Shown: positions 1-5,069, counted from the stretch's first letter. The stretch is 5,069 nucleotides of DNA from Panacagrimonas sp. (GCA_021773655.1 JAJFJX010000478.1:1-5069), one strand, 5' to 3'. The notes: generated by a model from the sequence alone, not told the origin. Numbers and translations: made by a program.

Positions 1-701
1 TCGAACTGTCCAAGGGCTACAGCCACGTGCTTTTCCCCGGCACCACCTATGGCAAGGACCTGGCACCAAGGGTCGCGGCCAAGCTCGATGTGCAGCAGGT
101 GTCCGACATCATGGCGGTCCACTCGCCGACCACGTTCGACCGGCCGATCTATGCGGGTAATGCCGTGGTCACGGTCGAGGCCCCGGCCGAACCCTGCATC
201 GTTGCCACGGTGCGCCTGGCCTCGTTCCAGGCCGCTGCCGACGGTGGCAGCGGCGCGGTCGAGAGTGCGTCGGTGAACGCAACGCTTCCGACTCACACCC
301 GCTACGTGAAGCTTGAAGCACAGAAGTCCGAACGACCGGACCTGCAGGCGGCCAGCCGAGTGGTGTCCGGCGGTCGTGCGCTGGCCTCCAGTGAAAACTT
401 CAAGCTGATCTACGATCTGGCGGACAAGCTCGGCGCCGGTGTGGGTGCCAGCCGAGCGGCCGTGGACTCCGGCTATGTGCCCAATGACATGCAGGTGGGC
501 CAGACCGGCAAGATCATCGCGCCGGAGCTGTACATTGCCATCGGCATTTCAGGTGCTATCCAGCATCTGGCCGGCATCAAGGACGCACGGACCATCGTGG
601 CCATCAACAAGGACGCCGAGGCGCCGATCTTCGAGGTGGCCGACATCGGTCTGGTCGGTGATCTGTTCAAGCTGGTGCCGGAGTTGACCGAAAAGCTCTG
701 A
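1..701 (+). CDS. etfA: Electron transfer flavoprotein subunit alpha, 5'-truncated by window edge
   Basis: This is the alpha subunit of the soluble ETF heterodimer, which holds FAD and carries electrons from acyl-CoA and other flavin dehydrogenases to the ETF-quinone oxidoreductase of the membrane. The visible part is 232 residues in frame from base 3. The family is usually about 310-320 residues, so roughly 80 N-terminal residues lie outside the window. The start of the visible protein (GYSHVLFPGTTYGKDLAPR) belongs to the N-terminal alpha/beta domain. The C-terminal FAD domain shows VSGGRAL (visible residues 121-127), GAGVGASRAAVDSGY (from about 144), and the family signature running from QVGQTGKIIAPELY through IGISGAIQH (164-188). 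It ends with the usual NKD..APIF..AD.G.VGD segment. A GTG at 27 is an internal valine, not the start. The beta subunit (etfB) would be expected just upstream. A strong terminator follows the TGA stop. Family assignment is certain from the motifs; physiological partners are not visible. Confidence 0.96.
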   Translation, partial: ELSKGYSHVLFPGTTYGKDLAPRVAAKLDVQQVSDIMAVHSPTTFDRPIYAGNAVVTVEAPAEPCIVATVRLASFQAAADGGSGAVESASVNATLPTHTRYVKLEAQKSERPDLQAASRVVSGGRALASSENFKLIYDLADKLGAGVGASRAAVDSGYVPNDMQVGQTGKIIAPELYIAIGISGAIQHLAGIKDARTIVAINKDAEAPIFEVADIGLVGDLFKLVPELTEKL

Positions 702-717
702 TCGGGAGATGCGGGAT

Positions 718-748
718 CGACGGGCCGGGAAACCGGCCTTTGTCGTTT
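718..748 (+). terminator. Rho-independent terminator of etfA
   Basis: GGCCGG (723-728), a GAAA tetraloop (729-732) and CCGGCC (733-738) form a perfect 6-bp GC stem, 21 bp after the etfA stop. It is followed by a broken T tract, TTTGTCGTTT (739-748). CGAC (718-721) can also pair with GTCG (742-745) around small bulges. A GNRA loop on a pure GC stem followed by T residues is a typical intrinsic terminator. The second half of the T tract overlaps the left edge of the first repeat element. Confidence 0.8.
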
Positions 749-789
749 CTGATTGGAAATAAAACGCAGCCGGGATCGAACACGACGTC

Positions 790-809
790 ATTCCCGCGAA
801 AGCGGGAAT
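790..809. repeat. dRS3-like palindrome ATTCCC-N8-GGGAAT (left arm, copy 1)
   Basis: A perfect 8-bp stem, ATTCCCGC/GCGGGAAT, closes a GAAA tetraloop when read on the + strand. It fits the consensus remembered for the neisserial dRS3 repeat. The same 20-mer recurs unchanged at 1029-1048. The match is to the pattern only and does not imply a neisserial origin. Confidence 0.8.
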
Positions 810-860
810 CCAGGGCCGGTCGCGATGTGCCTTACGCAGAGAGCCTTCGGGTTCCTCTGG

Positions 861-880
861 ATTCCCGCATCCGCGGGAAT
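861..880. repeat. dRS3-like palindrome ATTCCC-N8-GGGAAT (right arm, copy 1)
   Basis: ATTCCCGC and GCGGGAAT are separated by ATCC, giving another perfect 8-bp stem. The corresponding site in copy 2 (1100-1119) has one stem mismatch at 1101. With its flanks, this arm is the inverted partner of the arm at 787-812. Confidence 0.78.
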
Positions 881-905
881 GACACTGGCTGAGAATCACC
901 GCCAA

Positions 906-985
906 TCAGGAAGCGGTTCGAGGCGGGGAGCTTCTGAGAGAAAACTTCCGGAGCGCCGAGCTGCCGTCCCGGACGCCGAAGCAGC
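906..985. other. Non-repeated 80-bp spacer between the two repeat copies
   Basis: No gene is visible. The spacer holds only small features. Its first bases (906-912) complete the outer terminal repeat of copy 1. GAAGC (910-914) and GCTTC (930-934) are inverted. GAAGC-A-GCTTC (978-988) is a short palindrome that straddles the left edge of copy 2. AGCTTCTGA occurs at 929-937 and again at 983-991. None of these is strong enough to name as a regulatory site. Confidence 0.6.
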
Positions 986-1144
986 TTCTGATTGGAAATG
1001 AAACGCAGCCGGGATCGAACACGACGTCATTCCCGCGAAAGCGGGAATCCTGGGCCGGTCGCGATGTGCCCTACGCAGAGAGCCTTTGGGTTCCTCTGGA
1101 CTCCCGCATCCGCGGGAATGGCACTGGCTGAGAATCACCGCCAA
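986..1144. repeat. Dispersed repeat element, copy 2 (partly decayed)
   Basis: This is the second copy of the 159-bp element, in the same orientation and offset by exactly 239 bp. It differs from copy 1 at 1000, 1051, 1071, 1087, 1101 and 1121. Three of the six changes (1051, 1101, 1121) fall in the inverted arms, and each weakens pairing. The right palindrome (1100-1119) thus starts ACTCCC instead of ATTCCC, while the left one (1029-1048) is intact. After CCAA at 1141-1144 the sequence departs from copy 1, so the outer right terminal repeat is missing. This copy lies 133 bp upstream of the sugar phosphorylase start codon and could affect its leader transcript. No promoter can be read from it with confidence. 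Confidence 0.88.
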
Positions 1145-1277
1145 ACATGTTGTCGTTTCTGTGGGCAGGTTTGATGTAACCCCCCGGAATTTCGCATCAT
1201 TGGCTGAACCACGGCGCTGGCCCGGCCTCGAAATCTTCCACCCGACAAGAACGTACAAGCGTACAAAGGACGAACCG
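1145..1277 (+). other. Leader region of the sugar phosphorylase gene
   Basis: This 133-bp stretch lies between the end of repeat copy 2 and the phosphorylase ATG. It begins with the palindrome ACATGT (1145-1150) and a 12-bp sequence, TTGTCGTTTCTG (1150-1161), that also occurs at 740-751. Near the gene are two adjacent copies of CGTACAA (1252-1258 and 1260-1266), the second running into the ribosome binding site. I looked for a sigma-70 promoter and found no convincing pair: TTGTCG at 1150 has only a poor -10 at proper spacing. The gene must be transcribed from somewhere in or above this stretch, because etfA ends in a terminator. Confidence 0.4.
1265..1270 (+). promoter_or_regulatory. Ribosome binding site fixing the phosphorylase start
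   Basis: AAAGGA lies 7 nt before the ATG at 1278, good Shine-Dalgarno spacing. The reading frame is open further upstream to a TTG at 1086, but that extension translates repeat copy 2 and has no family similarity. This site therefore decides the start. Confidence 0.75.
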
Positions 1278-2720
1278 ATGGTCTTGCGCAACCAGGTACA
1301 ACTTATTGCCTATCCCGACCGCATCGGTCGCAATCTGGCCGATCTGGGCCAGTTCATGGACCGGCACCTGAGCCGGGCGGTGGGCGGTGTGCATATCCTG
1401 CCGCTGTATCCGTCCAATGCCGACAGCGGGTTTTCGCCGCTCACGCACAAGGAGGTCGATCCGCTCTACGGCACCTGGGCAGACGTCGAGCACATCTCGG
1501 AACGTTACGACCTGTGTGTGGACCTGACCCTCAACCACATCTCGGACGAATCTCCGGAGTTCAAGGATTTCCTCCAGCACGGCTACAAGAGCGAGCACGC
1601 CGAGCTGTTCGTGCACGTCGACCAGATGGGGACGATCACGCCGGATGACCTGGCCAAGATCCACATCCGCAAGGAAAAGGAGCCCTTTCGCGAGGTCACC
1701 TTCGCCGACGGGACCACCGGCCGGGTCTGGTGCACGTTCACGGAGCACCAGATCGACCTCAACTTCAACTCCCCCAAGAGTTATGCGCTGATGGAGGAAT
1801 ACATCAGCTTCCTGACCGCGCGCGGGGTCAAGCTGTTTCGCCTGGATGCGTTTGGCTACACCACCAAGAAGATCGGCACCAGCTGTTTCCTGGTGGAACC
1901 GGACGTCTACGACATTCTCAAGTGGATCGACGAGATTGCGCGCGAGCACGGTGCCGAGACGCTGCCGGAGGTACACGACCACTCCAGCTACCAGTACGCC
2001 ATTGCCCTGCACGGCATGCACCCCTACGGCTTTGCACTGGCACCGCTGCTGCTGTATTCGCTGCTGGATGCCAATAGCGCCTACCTCAAGCAGTGGCTGC
2101 GCATGTGCCCGCGCAACCAGATCTCGGTGCTCGACACCCATGACGGTATCTGCATTCCGGACGTTGAAGGCGTGTTGCCCAAGGCCGAGATCCAGGCCGT
2201 GATCGACAACGTCTCTGCGCGCAGCGCCGACCCTATCCTGCGCCGGTCGGCGGCCAACGTGCACAGCGTAGGAGCGATCTATCAGCTCACCTGCACCTAC
2301 TACGATGCGCTCAAGCGCAACGACGATGCCTACATTGCCGCGCGCGCGATCCAGTTCTTCTCGCCCGGCATTCCGCAGGTCTACTACGTGGGCCTGATGG
2401 CGGGGCAGAACGACATCGAACTGATGGATGCCACCGGTGAGTCGCGTGACATCAACCGCCATCGCTACACCATGGAGGAGGCCGAAGAAGCGATGAAGCA
2501 ACCGGTGGTCAAGCGCCTGCTCAAGCTGATGGAGTTCCGCTGCAGCTACCCGGCCTTCAACGGCGTCTTCCACCTGCAGTATTCCAACGACAGCAGTGTG
2601 GCCATGTGCTGGCGTGACGGCACCTTCACTTGCGAGCTGTTCGTGGACTTGAACTTCAAGAAGACCACGGTGCGCTACGTCGAGGAAAAATCACGCCGCT
2701 GGTTGAGCATGACCTGCTGA
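1278..2720 (+). CDS. GH13_18 sugar phosphorylase (sucrose phosphorylase family; probably glucosylglycerol phosphorylase)
   Basis: This is a cytoplasmic retaining phosphorylase. Family members split an alpha-glucoside with inorganic phosphate to give alpha-glucose 1-phosphate plus the acceptor (fructose, glycerol or glycerate, depending on the enzyme). The protein is 480 residues, normal for the family, with no signal peptide. It opens with the typical NQVQLIAYPDRIG and GGVHILPLYPS segments. Conserved GH13 regions follow: DLTLNH (82-87), RLDAFGY with nucleophile D190, LPEVHDH with acid/base E231, and VLDTHDG with stabiliser D289. The positions nearly equal those of Bifidobacterium sucrose phosphorylase (D192, E232, D290). 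The acceptor-site loops differ from sucrose phosphorylase: IHIRKEKEPF replaces the RPRPGLPF-type loop, and RSADPILRRSAANVHSVGAIYQL replaces the loop before NLDLYQVN. These variants resemble, from memory, the glucosylglycerol phosphorylase of Marinobacter. Many databases would simply say sucrose phosphorylase. The family is certain; the acceptor is inferred. The start is set by AAAGGA at 1265. Confidence 0.93.
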   Translation: MVLRNQVQLIAYPDRIGRNLADLGQFMDRHLSRAVGGVHILPLYPSNADSGFSPLTHKEVDPLYGTWADVEHISERYDLCVDLTLNHISDESPEFKDFLQHGYKSEHAELFVHVDQMGTITPDDLAKIHIRKEKEPFREVTFADGTTGRVWCTFTEHQIDLNFNSPKSYALMEEYISFLTARGVKLFRLDAFGYTTKKIGTSCFLVEPDVYDILKWIDEIAREHGAETLPEVHDHSSYQYAIALHGMHPYGFALAPLLLYSLLDANSAYLKQWLRMCPRNQISVLDTHDGICIPDVEGVLPKAEIQAVIDNVSARSADPILRRSAANVHSVGAIYQLTCTYYDALKRNDDAYIAARAIQFFSPGIPQVYYVGLMAGQNDIELMDATGESRDINRHRYTMEEAEEAMKQPVVKRLLKLMEFRCSYPAFNGVFHLQYSNDSSVAMCWRDGTFTCELFVDLNFKKTTVRYVEEKSRRWLSMTC

Positions 2721-2748
2721 GTCGGCAGGGGTCTGCGGTCCGGCTTGC

Positions 2749-3624
2749 TCAGTAGACCGGCCCGGTCAGCAGTCCCAGCAGGTAGGTGCCGTAGGAACTG
2801 CGGGCCAACGGCCTTGCCAGGGCCTCCAGGCCGGCGTCATCGATCCACCCCTGCCGCCAGGCGATCTCCTCGGGGCAGCAGAGCTTGAGCCCCTGGCGCT
2901 TCTCCAGGGTCTGCACGAACTGGCCGGCGTCGATCAGGGATTCGTGGGTGCCGGTATCCAGCCAGGCATCGCCGCGACCGAGCTTTTCGACCCGCAGTTT
3001 GCCGCGCGCCAGGTAATCGGCATTGACGTCGGTGATTTCCAGCTCGCCGCGCGCAGATGGCCTGACCGCGGCCGCCACCTCGGCCACCTGTCGATCATAG
3101 AAATACAGTCCAGTCACGGCGTACCGGCTGCGAGGCGTTGCGGGTTTTTCGTCGATTGCGATCGCCTGGCCGGCGGCATCGAAGGTGACCACACCGTAAC
3201 GTTGGGGATCGTTCACGGGGTAGGCAAAGATGGTCGCGCCATGCGGGTTGGCTGCGGCGCGCTGCAGACGCTCGCCCAGATCGTGACCGAAGAAAAGGTT
3301 GTCACCGAGAATCAACGCGCAAGCGCTGTCGCCGATGAACGGGCGGCCGATCAGGAACGCCTGTGCCAGGCCGTCTGGCGAGGGCTGCACGGCGTAGGAC
3401 AGGTCGATACCCCATCGACTGCCGTCACCGAGCAGCGCCTGGAACTGCGGCGTGTCCCGGGGGGTGGAGATGATCAGGATCTCGCGTATGCCGGCCAGCA
3501 GCAATGTGCCGAGCGGGTAGTAGATCATCGGCTTGTCGTAGACCGGCAGCAGCTGCTTGGAGACCACGGTGGTCAGGGGATACAGCCGTGTGCCGGAGCC
3601 GCCGGCGAGGATGATGCCCTTCAT
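2749..3624 (-). CDS. rmlA: Glucose-1-phosphate thymidylyltransferase (dTDP-glucose pyrophosphorylase)
   Basis: This enzyme joins glucose 1-phosphate and dTTP to give dTDP-glucose and pyrophosphate, the first step of dTDP-L-rhamnose and related sugars for LPS or exopolysaccharide; it is cytoplasmic. The 291 residues match the family length of about 290. The nucleotidyltransferase signature GGSGTR is at 8-13, with K23 in SKQLLPVYDKPMIYYPL. QPSPDGLAQAF (80-90) contacts the nucleotide and sugar. LGDN with metal ligand D108, EKP (159-161), TGLYFYD (171-177), RGELEITDVN (192-201) and LDTGTH with D223 complete the active site. The frame stays open 68 codons upstream, but that part is arginine-rich and unlike the family, so the ATG at 3624 is chosen although its Shine-Dalgarno is weak. 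The gene is convergent with the phosphorylase (28 bp between stops) and 145 bp downstream of mfd. rmlB, rmlC and rmlD are not in the window. rfbA is a synonym. Confidence 0.96.
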   Translation of the reverse strand: MKGIILAGGSGTRLYPLTTVVSKQLLPVYDKPMIYYPLGTLLLAGIREILIISTPRDTPQFQALLGDGSRWGIDLSYAVQPSPDGLAQAFLIGRPFIGDSACALILGDNLFFGHDLGERLQRAAANPHGATIFAYPVNDPQRYGVVTFDAAGQAIAIDEKPATPRSRYAVTGLYFYDRQVAEVAAAVRPSARGELEITDVNADYLARGKLRVEKLGRGDAWLDTGTHESLIDAGQFVQTLEKRQGLKLCCPEEIAWRQGWIDDAGLEALARPLARSSYGTYLLGLLTGPVY

Positions 3625-3665
3625 GGATTGCAAAGTGGTGGTCGAATGCTGGAATGCTGATGAAA

Positions 3666-3701
3666 CCACAGACCCCGCTGGCAAGCTGCTGCCGGCTGTG
3701 G
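3666..3701 (-). other. Possible stem-loop in the mfd-rmlA intergenic region
   Basis: Read on the minus strand, CCACAG (3701-3696) and CTGTGG (3671-3666) pair. Inside them GGCA and TGCC (3693-3690 and 3683-3680) form a second short stem. The minus-strand sequence just after the outer stem is TTTCATC. It could be a weak terminator for mfd or simply a structured rmlA leader. The unpaired inner bases make it unconvincing as a strong terminator. Confidence 0.25.
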
Positions 3702-3715
3702 CATCGCATGGCGGA

Positions 3716-3744
3716 TAGATAAATAGTGCAACGCACCCGGACAA
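3716..3744 (-). promoter_or_regulatory. Weak candidate sigma-70 promoter for rmlA
   Basis: On the minus strand, TTGTCC (3744-3739, four of six matches to the -35 box) and TATCTA (3721-3716, three of six to the -10 box) are 17 bp apart. They lie in the only AT-rich patch between mfd and rmlA, about 90 nt before the rmlA ATG. The match is weak and rests on pattern alone; readthrough from mfd is an alternative. Confidence 0.25.
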
Positions 3745-3769
3745 AGGGGCGAGCTGGCGCGCGCGGTGC

Positions 3770-5069
3770 CTACGCCTCCGCCGGTGCCGGTCGCAACACT
3801 TCGAGCAGCTTGAGCAGGCGCTCGGCACGGGATTCGGGCGGATCCAGGGGCGAGTTGATGTGCAGACGCCTTGCGCCTTCGAGCTTGTACACGCGCGGCT
3901 GTGCCTGCATCAGGCGGATGAGCTTGGGCGTTTCGATGCGTGGTTCCGGGCCGAATTCCAGCACCGCGCCCTTTGCTCCGGCGCGCACCTTGGACAGGCC
4001 CAGTGCCTCTCCGGCGATGCGTACCTGGGCGGCCTGCATCAGCCGCTCGGCCTGCGGCGGCAGCAGCCCGAAGCGGTCGATCATCTCGACCTTGAGCTCG
4101 TCCAGCGCCTGCGGCGTCTGGGCCTCGGATGCGCGCTTGTAGAGCACCAGGCGCATGTGGACGTCCGGCACGTAGGCGTCCGGTATCAGCGCCGAGGCCC
4201 CGAGGTCGACTTCGCAGGCCGACAATCCGAACGGGGCGTCGTCCAGCTTGCCACGCTGGATGGCCTTGACCGCGCGTGCCAGCAGGTCGGCGTACATCGT
4301 GAAACCGACTTCCTCGATCTGCCCGCTCTGGTCTTCTCCCAGCAGTTCACCGGCGCCGCGGATCTCCAGGTCGTGGGTGGCCAGCGCGAAGCCAGAGCCC
4401 AGTTCGCCGAGCGTCTCGATTGCCTCCAGGCGCTTTTCGGCATCGCCGCTCAGGGAACGTCGCGACGGGATGAAGAAGTAGGCATAGGCGCGGTGGTGGG
4501 AGCGCCCCACGCGGCCCCGCAACTGGTGCAACTGCGCCAGGCCGAGGCGGTCGGCGCGGTCGATCAGCATGGTGTTGGCGGTGGGCACGTCGATGCCCGA
4601 TTCGATGATGGTGGTGCACACCAGGATGTCGAAGCGCTGGTGGTAGAAGTCCAGCATCACCTGTTCCAGCTCGCGCTCGCGCATCTGGCCGTGGGCGAAG
4701 CGCACGCGGCCTTCCGGGATCATCTCCTGGATGGTGCGGCTGAACGGCTCGATGTCCGCCACCTCGTTGTGCAGCAGGTAGATCTGGCCGCCACGGCGCA
4801 GTTCGCGCTGGCAGGCCTCGATCACCAGGTTGCGTTCCCACTCGACGACGAAGGTCTTGATGGCGATGCGCGAGGCCGGCGGCGTGGCGATGATGGACAG
4901 ATCGCGCAGGCCGGACAGGCTCATGTTGAGCGTGCGCGGGATGGGCGTGGCGGTGAGCGTGAGCAGGTCGACTTCCGCGCGCAGGTTCTTCAGCCGCTCC
5001 TTGTGACGCACGCCGAAGCGATGCTCCTCGTCCACCACCACCAGGCCAAGTTCCTTGAACTTCACGTCC
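3770..5069 (-). CDS. mfd: Transcription-repair coupling factor Mfd, C-terminal part (truncated by window edge)
   Basis: Mfd is a DNA translocase that pushes RNA polymerase stalled at lesions off the template and recruits UvrA for nucleotide excision repair. The visible 432 residues are the C-terminal end of a protein usually near 1150 residues. Helicase motif II is DEEH (visible residues 13-16), and motif III is TATPIPRTL (39-47). Later motifs are TTIIESGIDVP (152-162) and QLRGRVGRS (182-190). THDLEIRGAGELLG (231-244) belongs to the TRG translocation module shared with RecG. The rest, to the TAG stop at 3770-3772, is the C-terminal autoinhibitory and UvrA-masking domain (D7), ending in a proline/alanine-rich tail. 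The DEEH and TATP spacing separates it from RecG, which lacks this C-terminal domain. All visible motifs are intact. A GTG at 5065 is internal. rmlA lies 145 bp downstream on the same strand; no functional link is evident. Confidence 0.96.
   Translation of the reverse strand, partial: DVKFKELGLVVVDEEHRFGVRHKERLKNLRAEVDLLTLTATPIPRTLNMSLSGLRDLSIIATPPASRIAIKTFVVEWERNLVIEACQRELRRGGQIYLLHNEVADIEPFSRTIQEMIPEGRVRFAHGQMRERELEQVMLDFYHQRFDILVCTTIIESGIDVPTANTMLIDRADRLGLAQLHQLRGRVGRSHHRAYAYFFIPSRRSLSGDAEKRLEAIETLGELGSGFALATHDLEIRGAGELLGEDQSGQIEEVGFTMYADLLARAVKAIQRGKLDDAPFGLSACEVDLGASALIPDAYVPDVHMRLVLYKRASEAQTPQALDELKVEMIDRFGLLPPQAERLMQAAQVRIAGEALGLSKVRAGAKGAVLEFGPEPRIETPKLIRLMQAQPRVYKLEGARRLHINSPLDPPESRAERLLKLLEVLRPAPAEA

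Larger units (their letters stand above)
747..905. repeat. Dispersed repeat element, copy 1 (nested inverted repeats, MITE/REP-like)
   Basis: This 159-bp stretch recurs at 986-1144 with 6 substitutions and no gaps (about 96% identity). Inside it are two palindromes of form ATTCCC-N8-GGGAAT (790-809 and 861-880). The wider 26-bp arms at 787-812 and 858-883 are inverted copies of each other with 24 of 26 positions matching. The DNA or RNA can therefore fold as two small hairpins, each with an 8-bp stem (the left with a GAAA loop), or as one long hairpin around a 45-nt centre. An outer pair, TTTCTGATTGG (746-756) and CCAATCAGGAA (902-912), is also inverted with 10 of 11 matching, so this copy may really span 746-912. 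The GTCATTCCCGCG-type core is a known kind of multicopy repeat in many beta- and gammaproteobacteria. No transposase is encoded here, so it would have to be mobilised in trans, if it moves at all. Confidence 0.88.

Noticed and set aside
747..1144. CRISPR array.
   Set aside because: There are only two long repeats (159 bp) with one 80-bp spacer; CRISPR repeats are about 24-48 bp with several similar-sized spacers, and no cas gene is present.
753..1174. Two similar small + strand ORFs (753-1001 and 992-1174) encoding related proteins containing HSRESGNP and PASAGM.
   Set aside because: They are translations of the two repeat copies. HSRESGNP...PASAGMT is the usual spurious protein signature of the CATTCCCGCG...GGGAATGAC repeat, and the similarity only reflects the DNA repeat.
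1086..1277. A 64-codon upstream extension of the phosphorylase frame from a TTG at 1086.
   Set aside because: It translates repeat copy 2 and the leader, and the family begins at the NQVQLIAYPD segment. The ATG at 1278 has a well-spaced AAAGGA.
549..1291. Minus-strand ORFs at 549-905 and 896-1291 that both contain IPAFAGMTSC.
   Set aside because: These are the opposite-strand reading of the same repeats, running into the antisense of etfA or of the phosphorylase leader. No ribosome binding site or family resemblance supports them.
1197..2573. A long (458-codon) minus-strand ORF opposite the phosphorylase.
   Set aside because: It is an antisense shadow typical of GC-rich coding DNA. Its composition is rich in V, R, H and Q with no family motif, while the + strand frame has a complete catalytic enzyme.
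2640..2748. Possible frameshift at the A run near 2686-2690: one added A would extend the phosphorylase C-terminus to a stop near 2752.
   Set aside because: The existing frame gives 480 residues, the expected family length, ending after the beta-rich C-terminal domain, so no frameshift needs to be invoked.
2713..2760. Bidirectional terminator between the phosphorylase and rmlA, using CCTGC/GCAGG (2713-2729) or CGGTC/GACCG (2736-2759).
   Set aside because: Stems are only 5 bp with 7- and 14-nt loops and no T tract on either strand.
2944..3660. A 238-codon + strand ORF opposite rmlA.
   Set aside because: It is the antisense of a gene with an intact nucleotidyltransferase active site and has no recognisable domain.
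3625..3828. A 68-codon N-terminal extension of RmlA (start at 3828).
   Set aside because: It overlaps the mfd 3' end, is arginine-, cysteine- and serine-rich, and is unlike the family. RmlA starts at MKGIILAGG.

Overview
The window is about 5.07 kb of GC-rich DNA, probably from a gammaproteobacterium. It holds four housekeeping or metabolic genes and one repeat-filled intergenic block. The taxonomic hint comes from three things: the protein types, the ETF and dTDP-sugar genes lying near each other (as remembered for Xanthomonadales), and the 'GTCATTCCCGCG...' repeat family, which is common in Xanthomonadaceae and other beta- and gammaproteobacteria. None of these fixes a genus.

Layout. Positions 1-701 (+) hold the C-terminal three quarters of etfA, the electron transfer flavoprotein alpha subunit, followed at once by a good intrinsic terminator (about 718-748). 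Positions 702-1277 have no real gene. They carry two 96%-identical copies of a 159-bp element, offset by exactly 239 bp (747-905 and 986-1144), an 80-bp non-repeated spacer, and a 133-bp leader. Each element contains two short palindromes of the form ATTCCC-N8-GGGAAT, which are also inverted copies of each other. Positions 1278-2720 (+) encode a complete 480-residue sucrose-phosphorylase-family enzyme (GH13 subfamily 18). It is probably a glucosylglycerol phosphorylase rather than a true sucrose phosphorylase. Positions 2749-3624 (-) encode rmlA, glucose-1-phosphate thymidylyltransferase, convergent with the phosphorylase and only 28 bp from it. Positions 3770-5069 (-) hold the C-terminal part of mfd, the transcription-repair coupling factor, running off the right edge.

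How the parts relate. The phosphorylase family releases alpha-glucose 1-phosphate, and RmlA uses glucose 1-phosphate plus dTTP to make dTDP-glucose. The two convergent genes therefore share a metabolite, but they are on opposite strands and joint regulation is not shown. etfA and mfd have no evident functional link to them. No clear terminator lies between the convergent genes.

The least ordinary part is the repeat block at 740-1161. It looks like a small non-autonomous mobile repeat (REP/MITE-like) present twice, with the second copy visibly more decayed. The rest of the window is conventional, and I see no evidence of a new defence or catalytic system.
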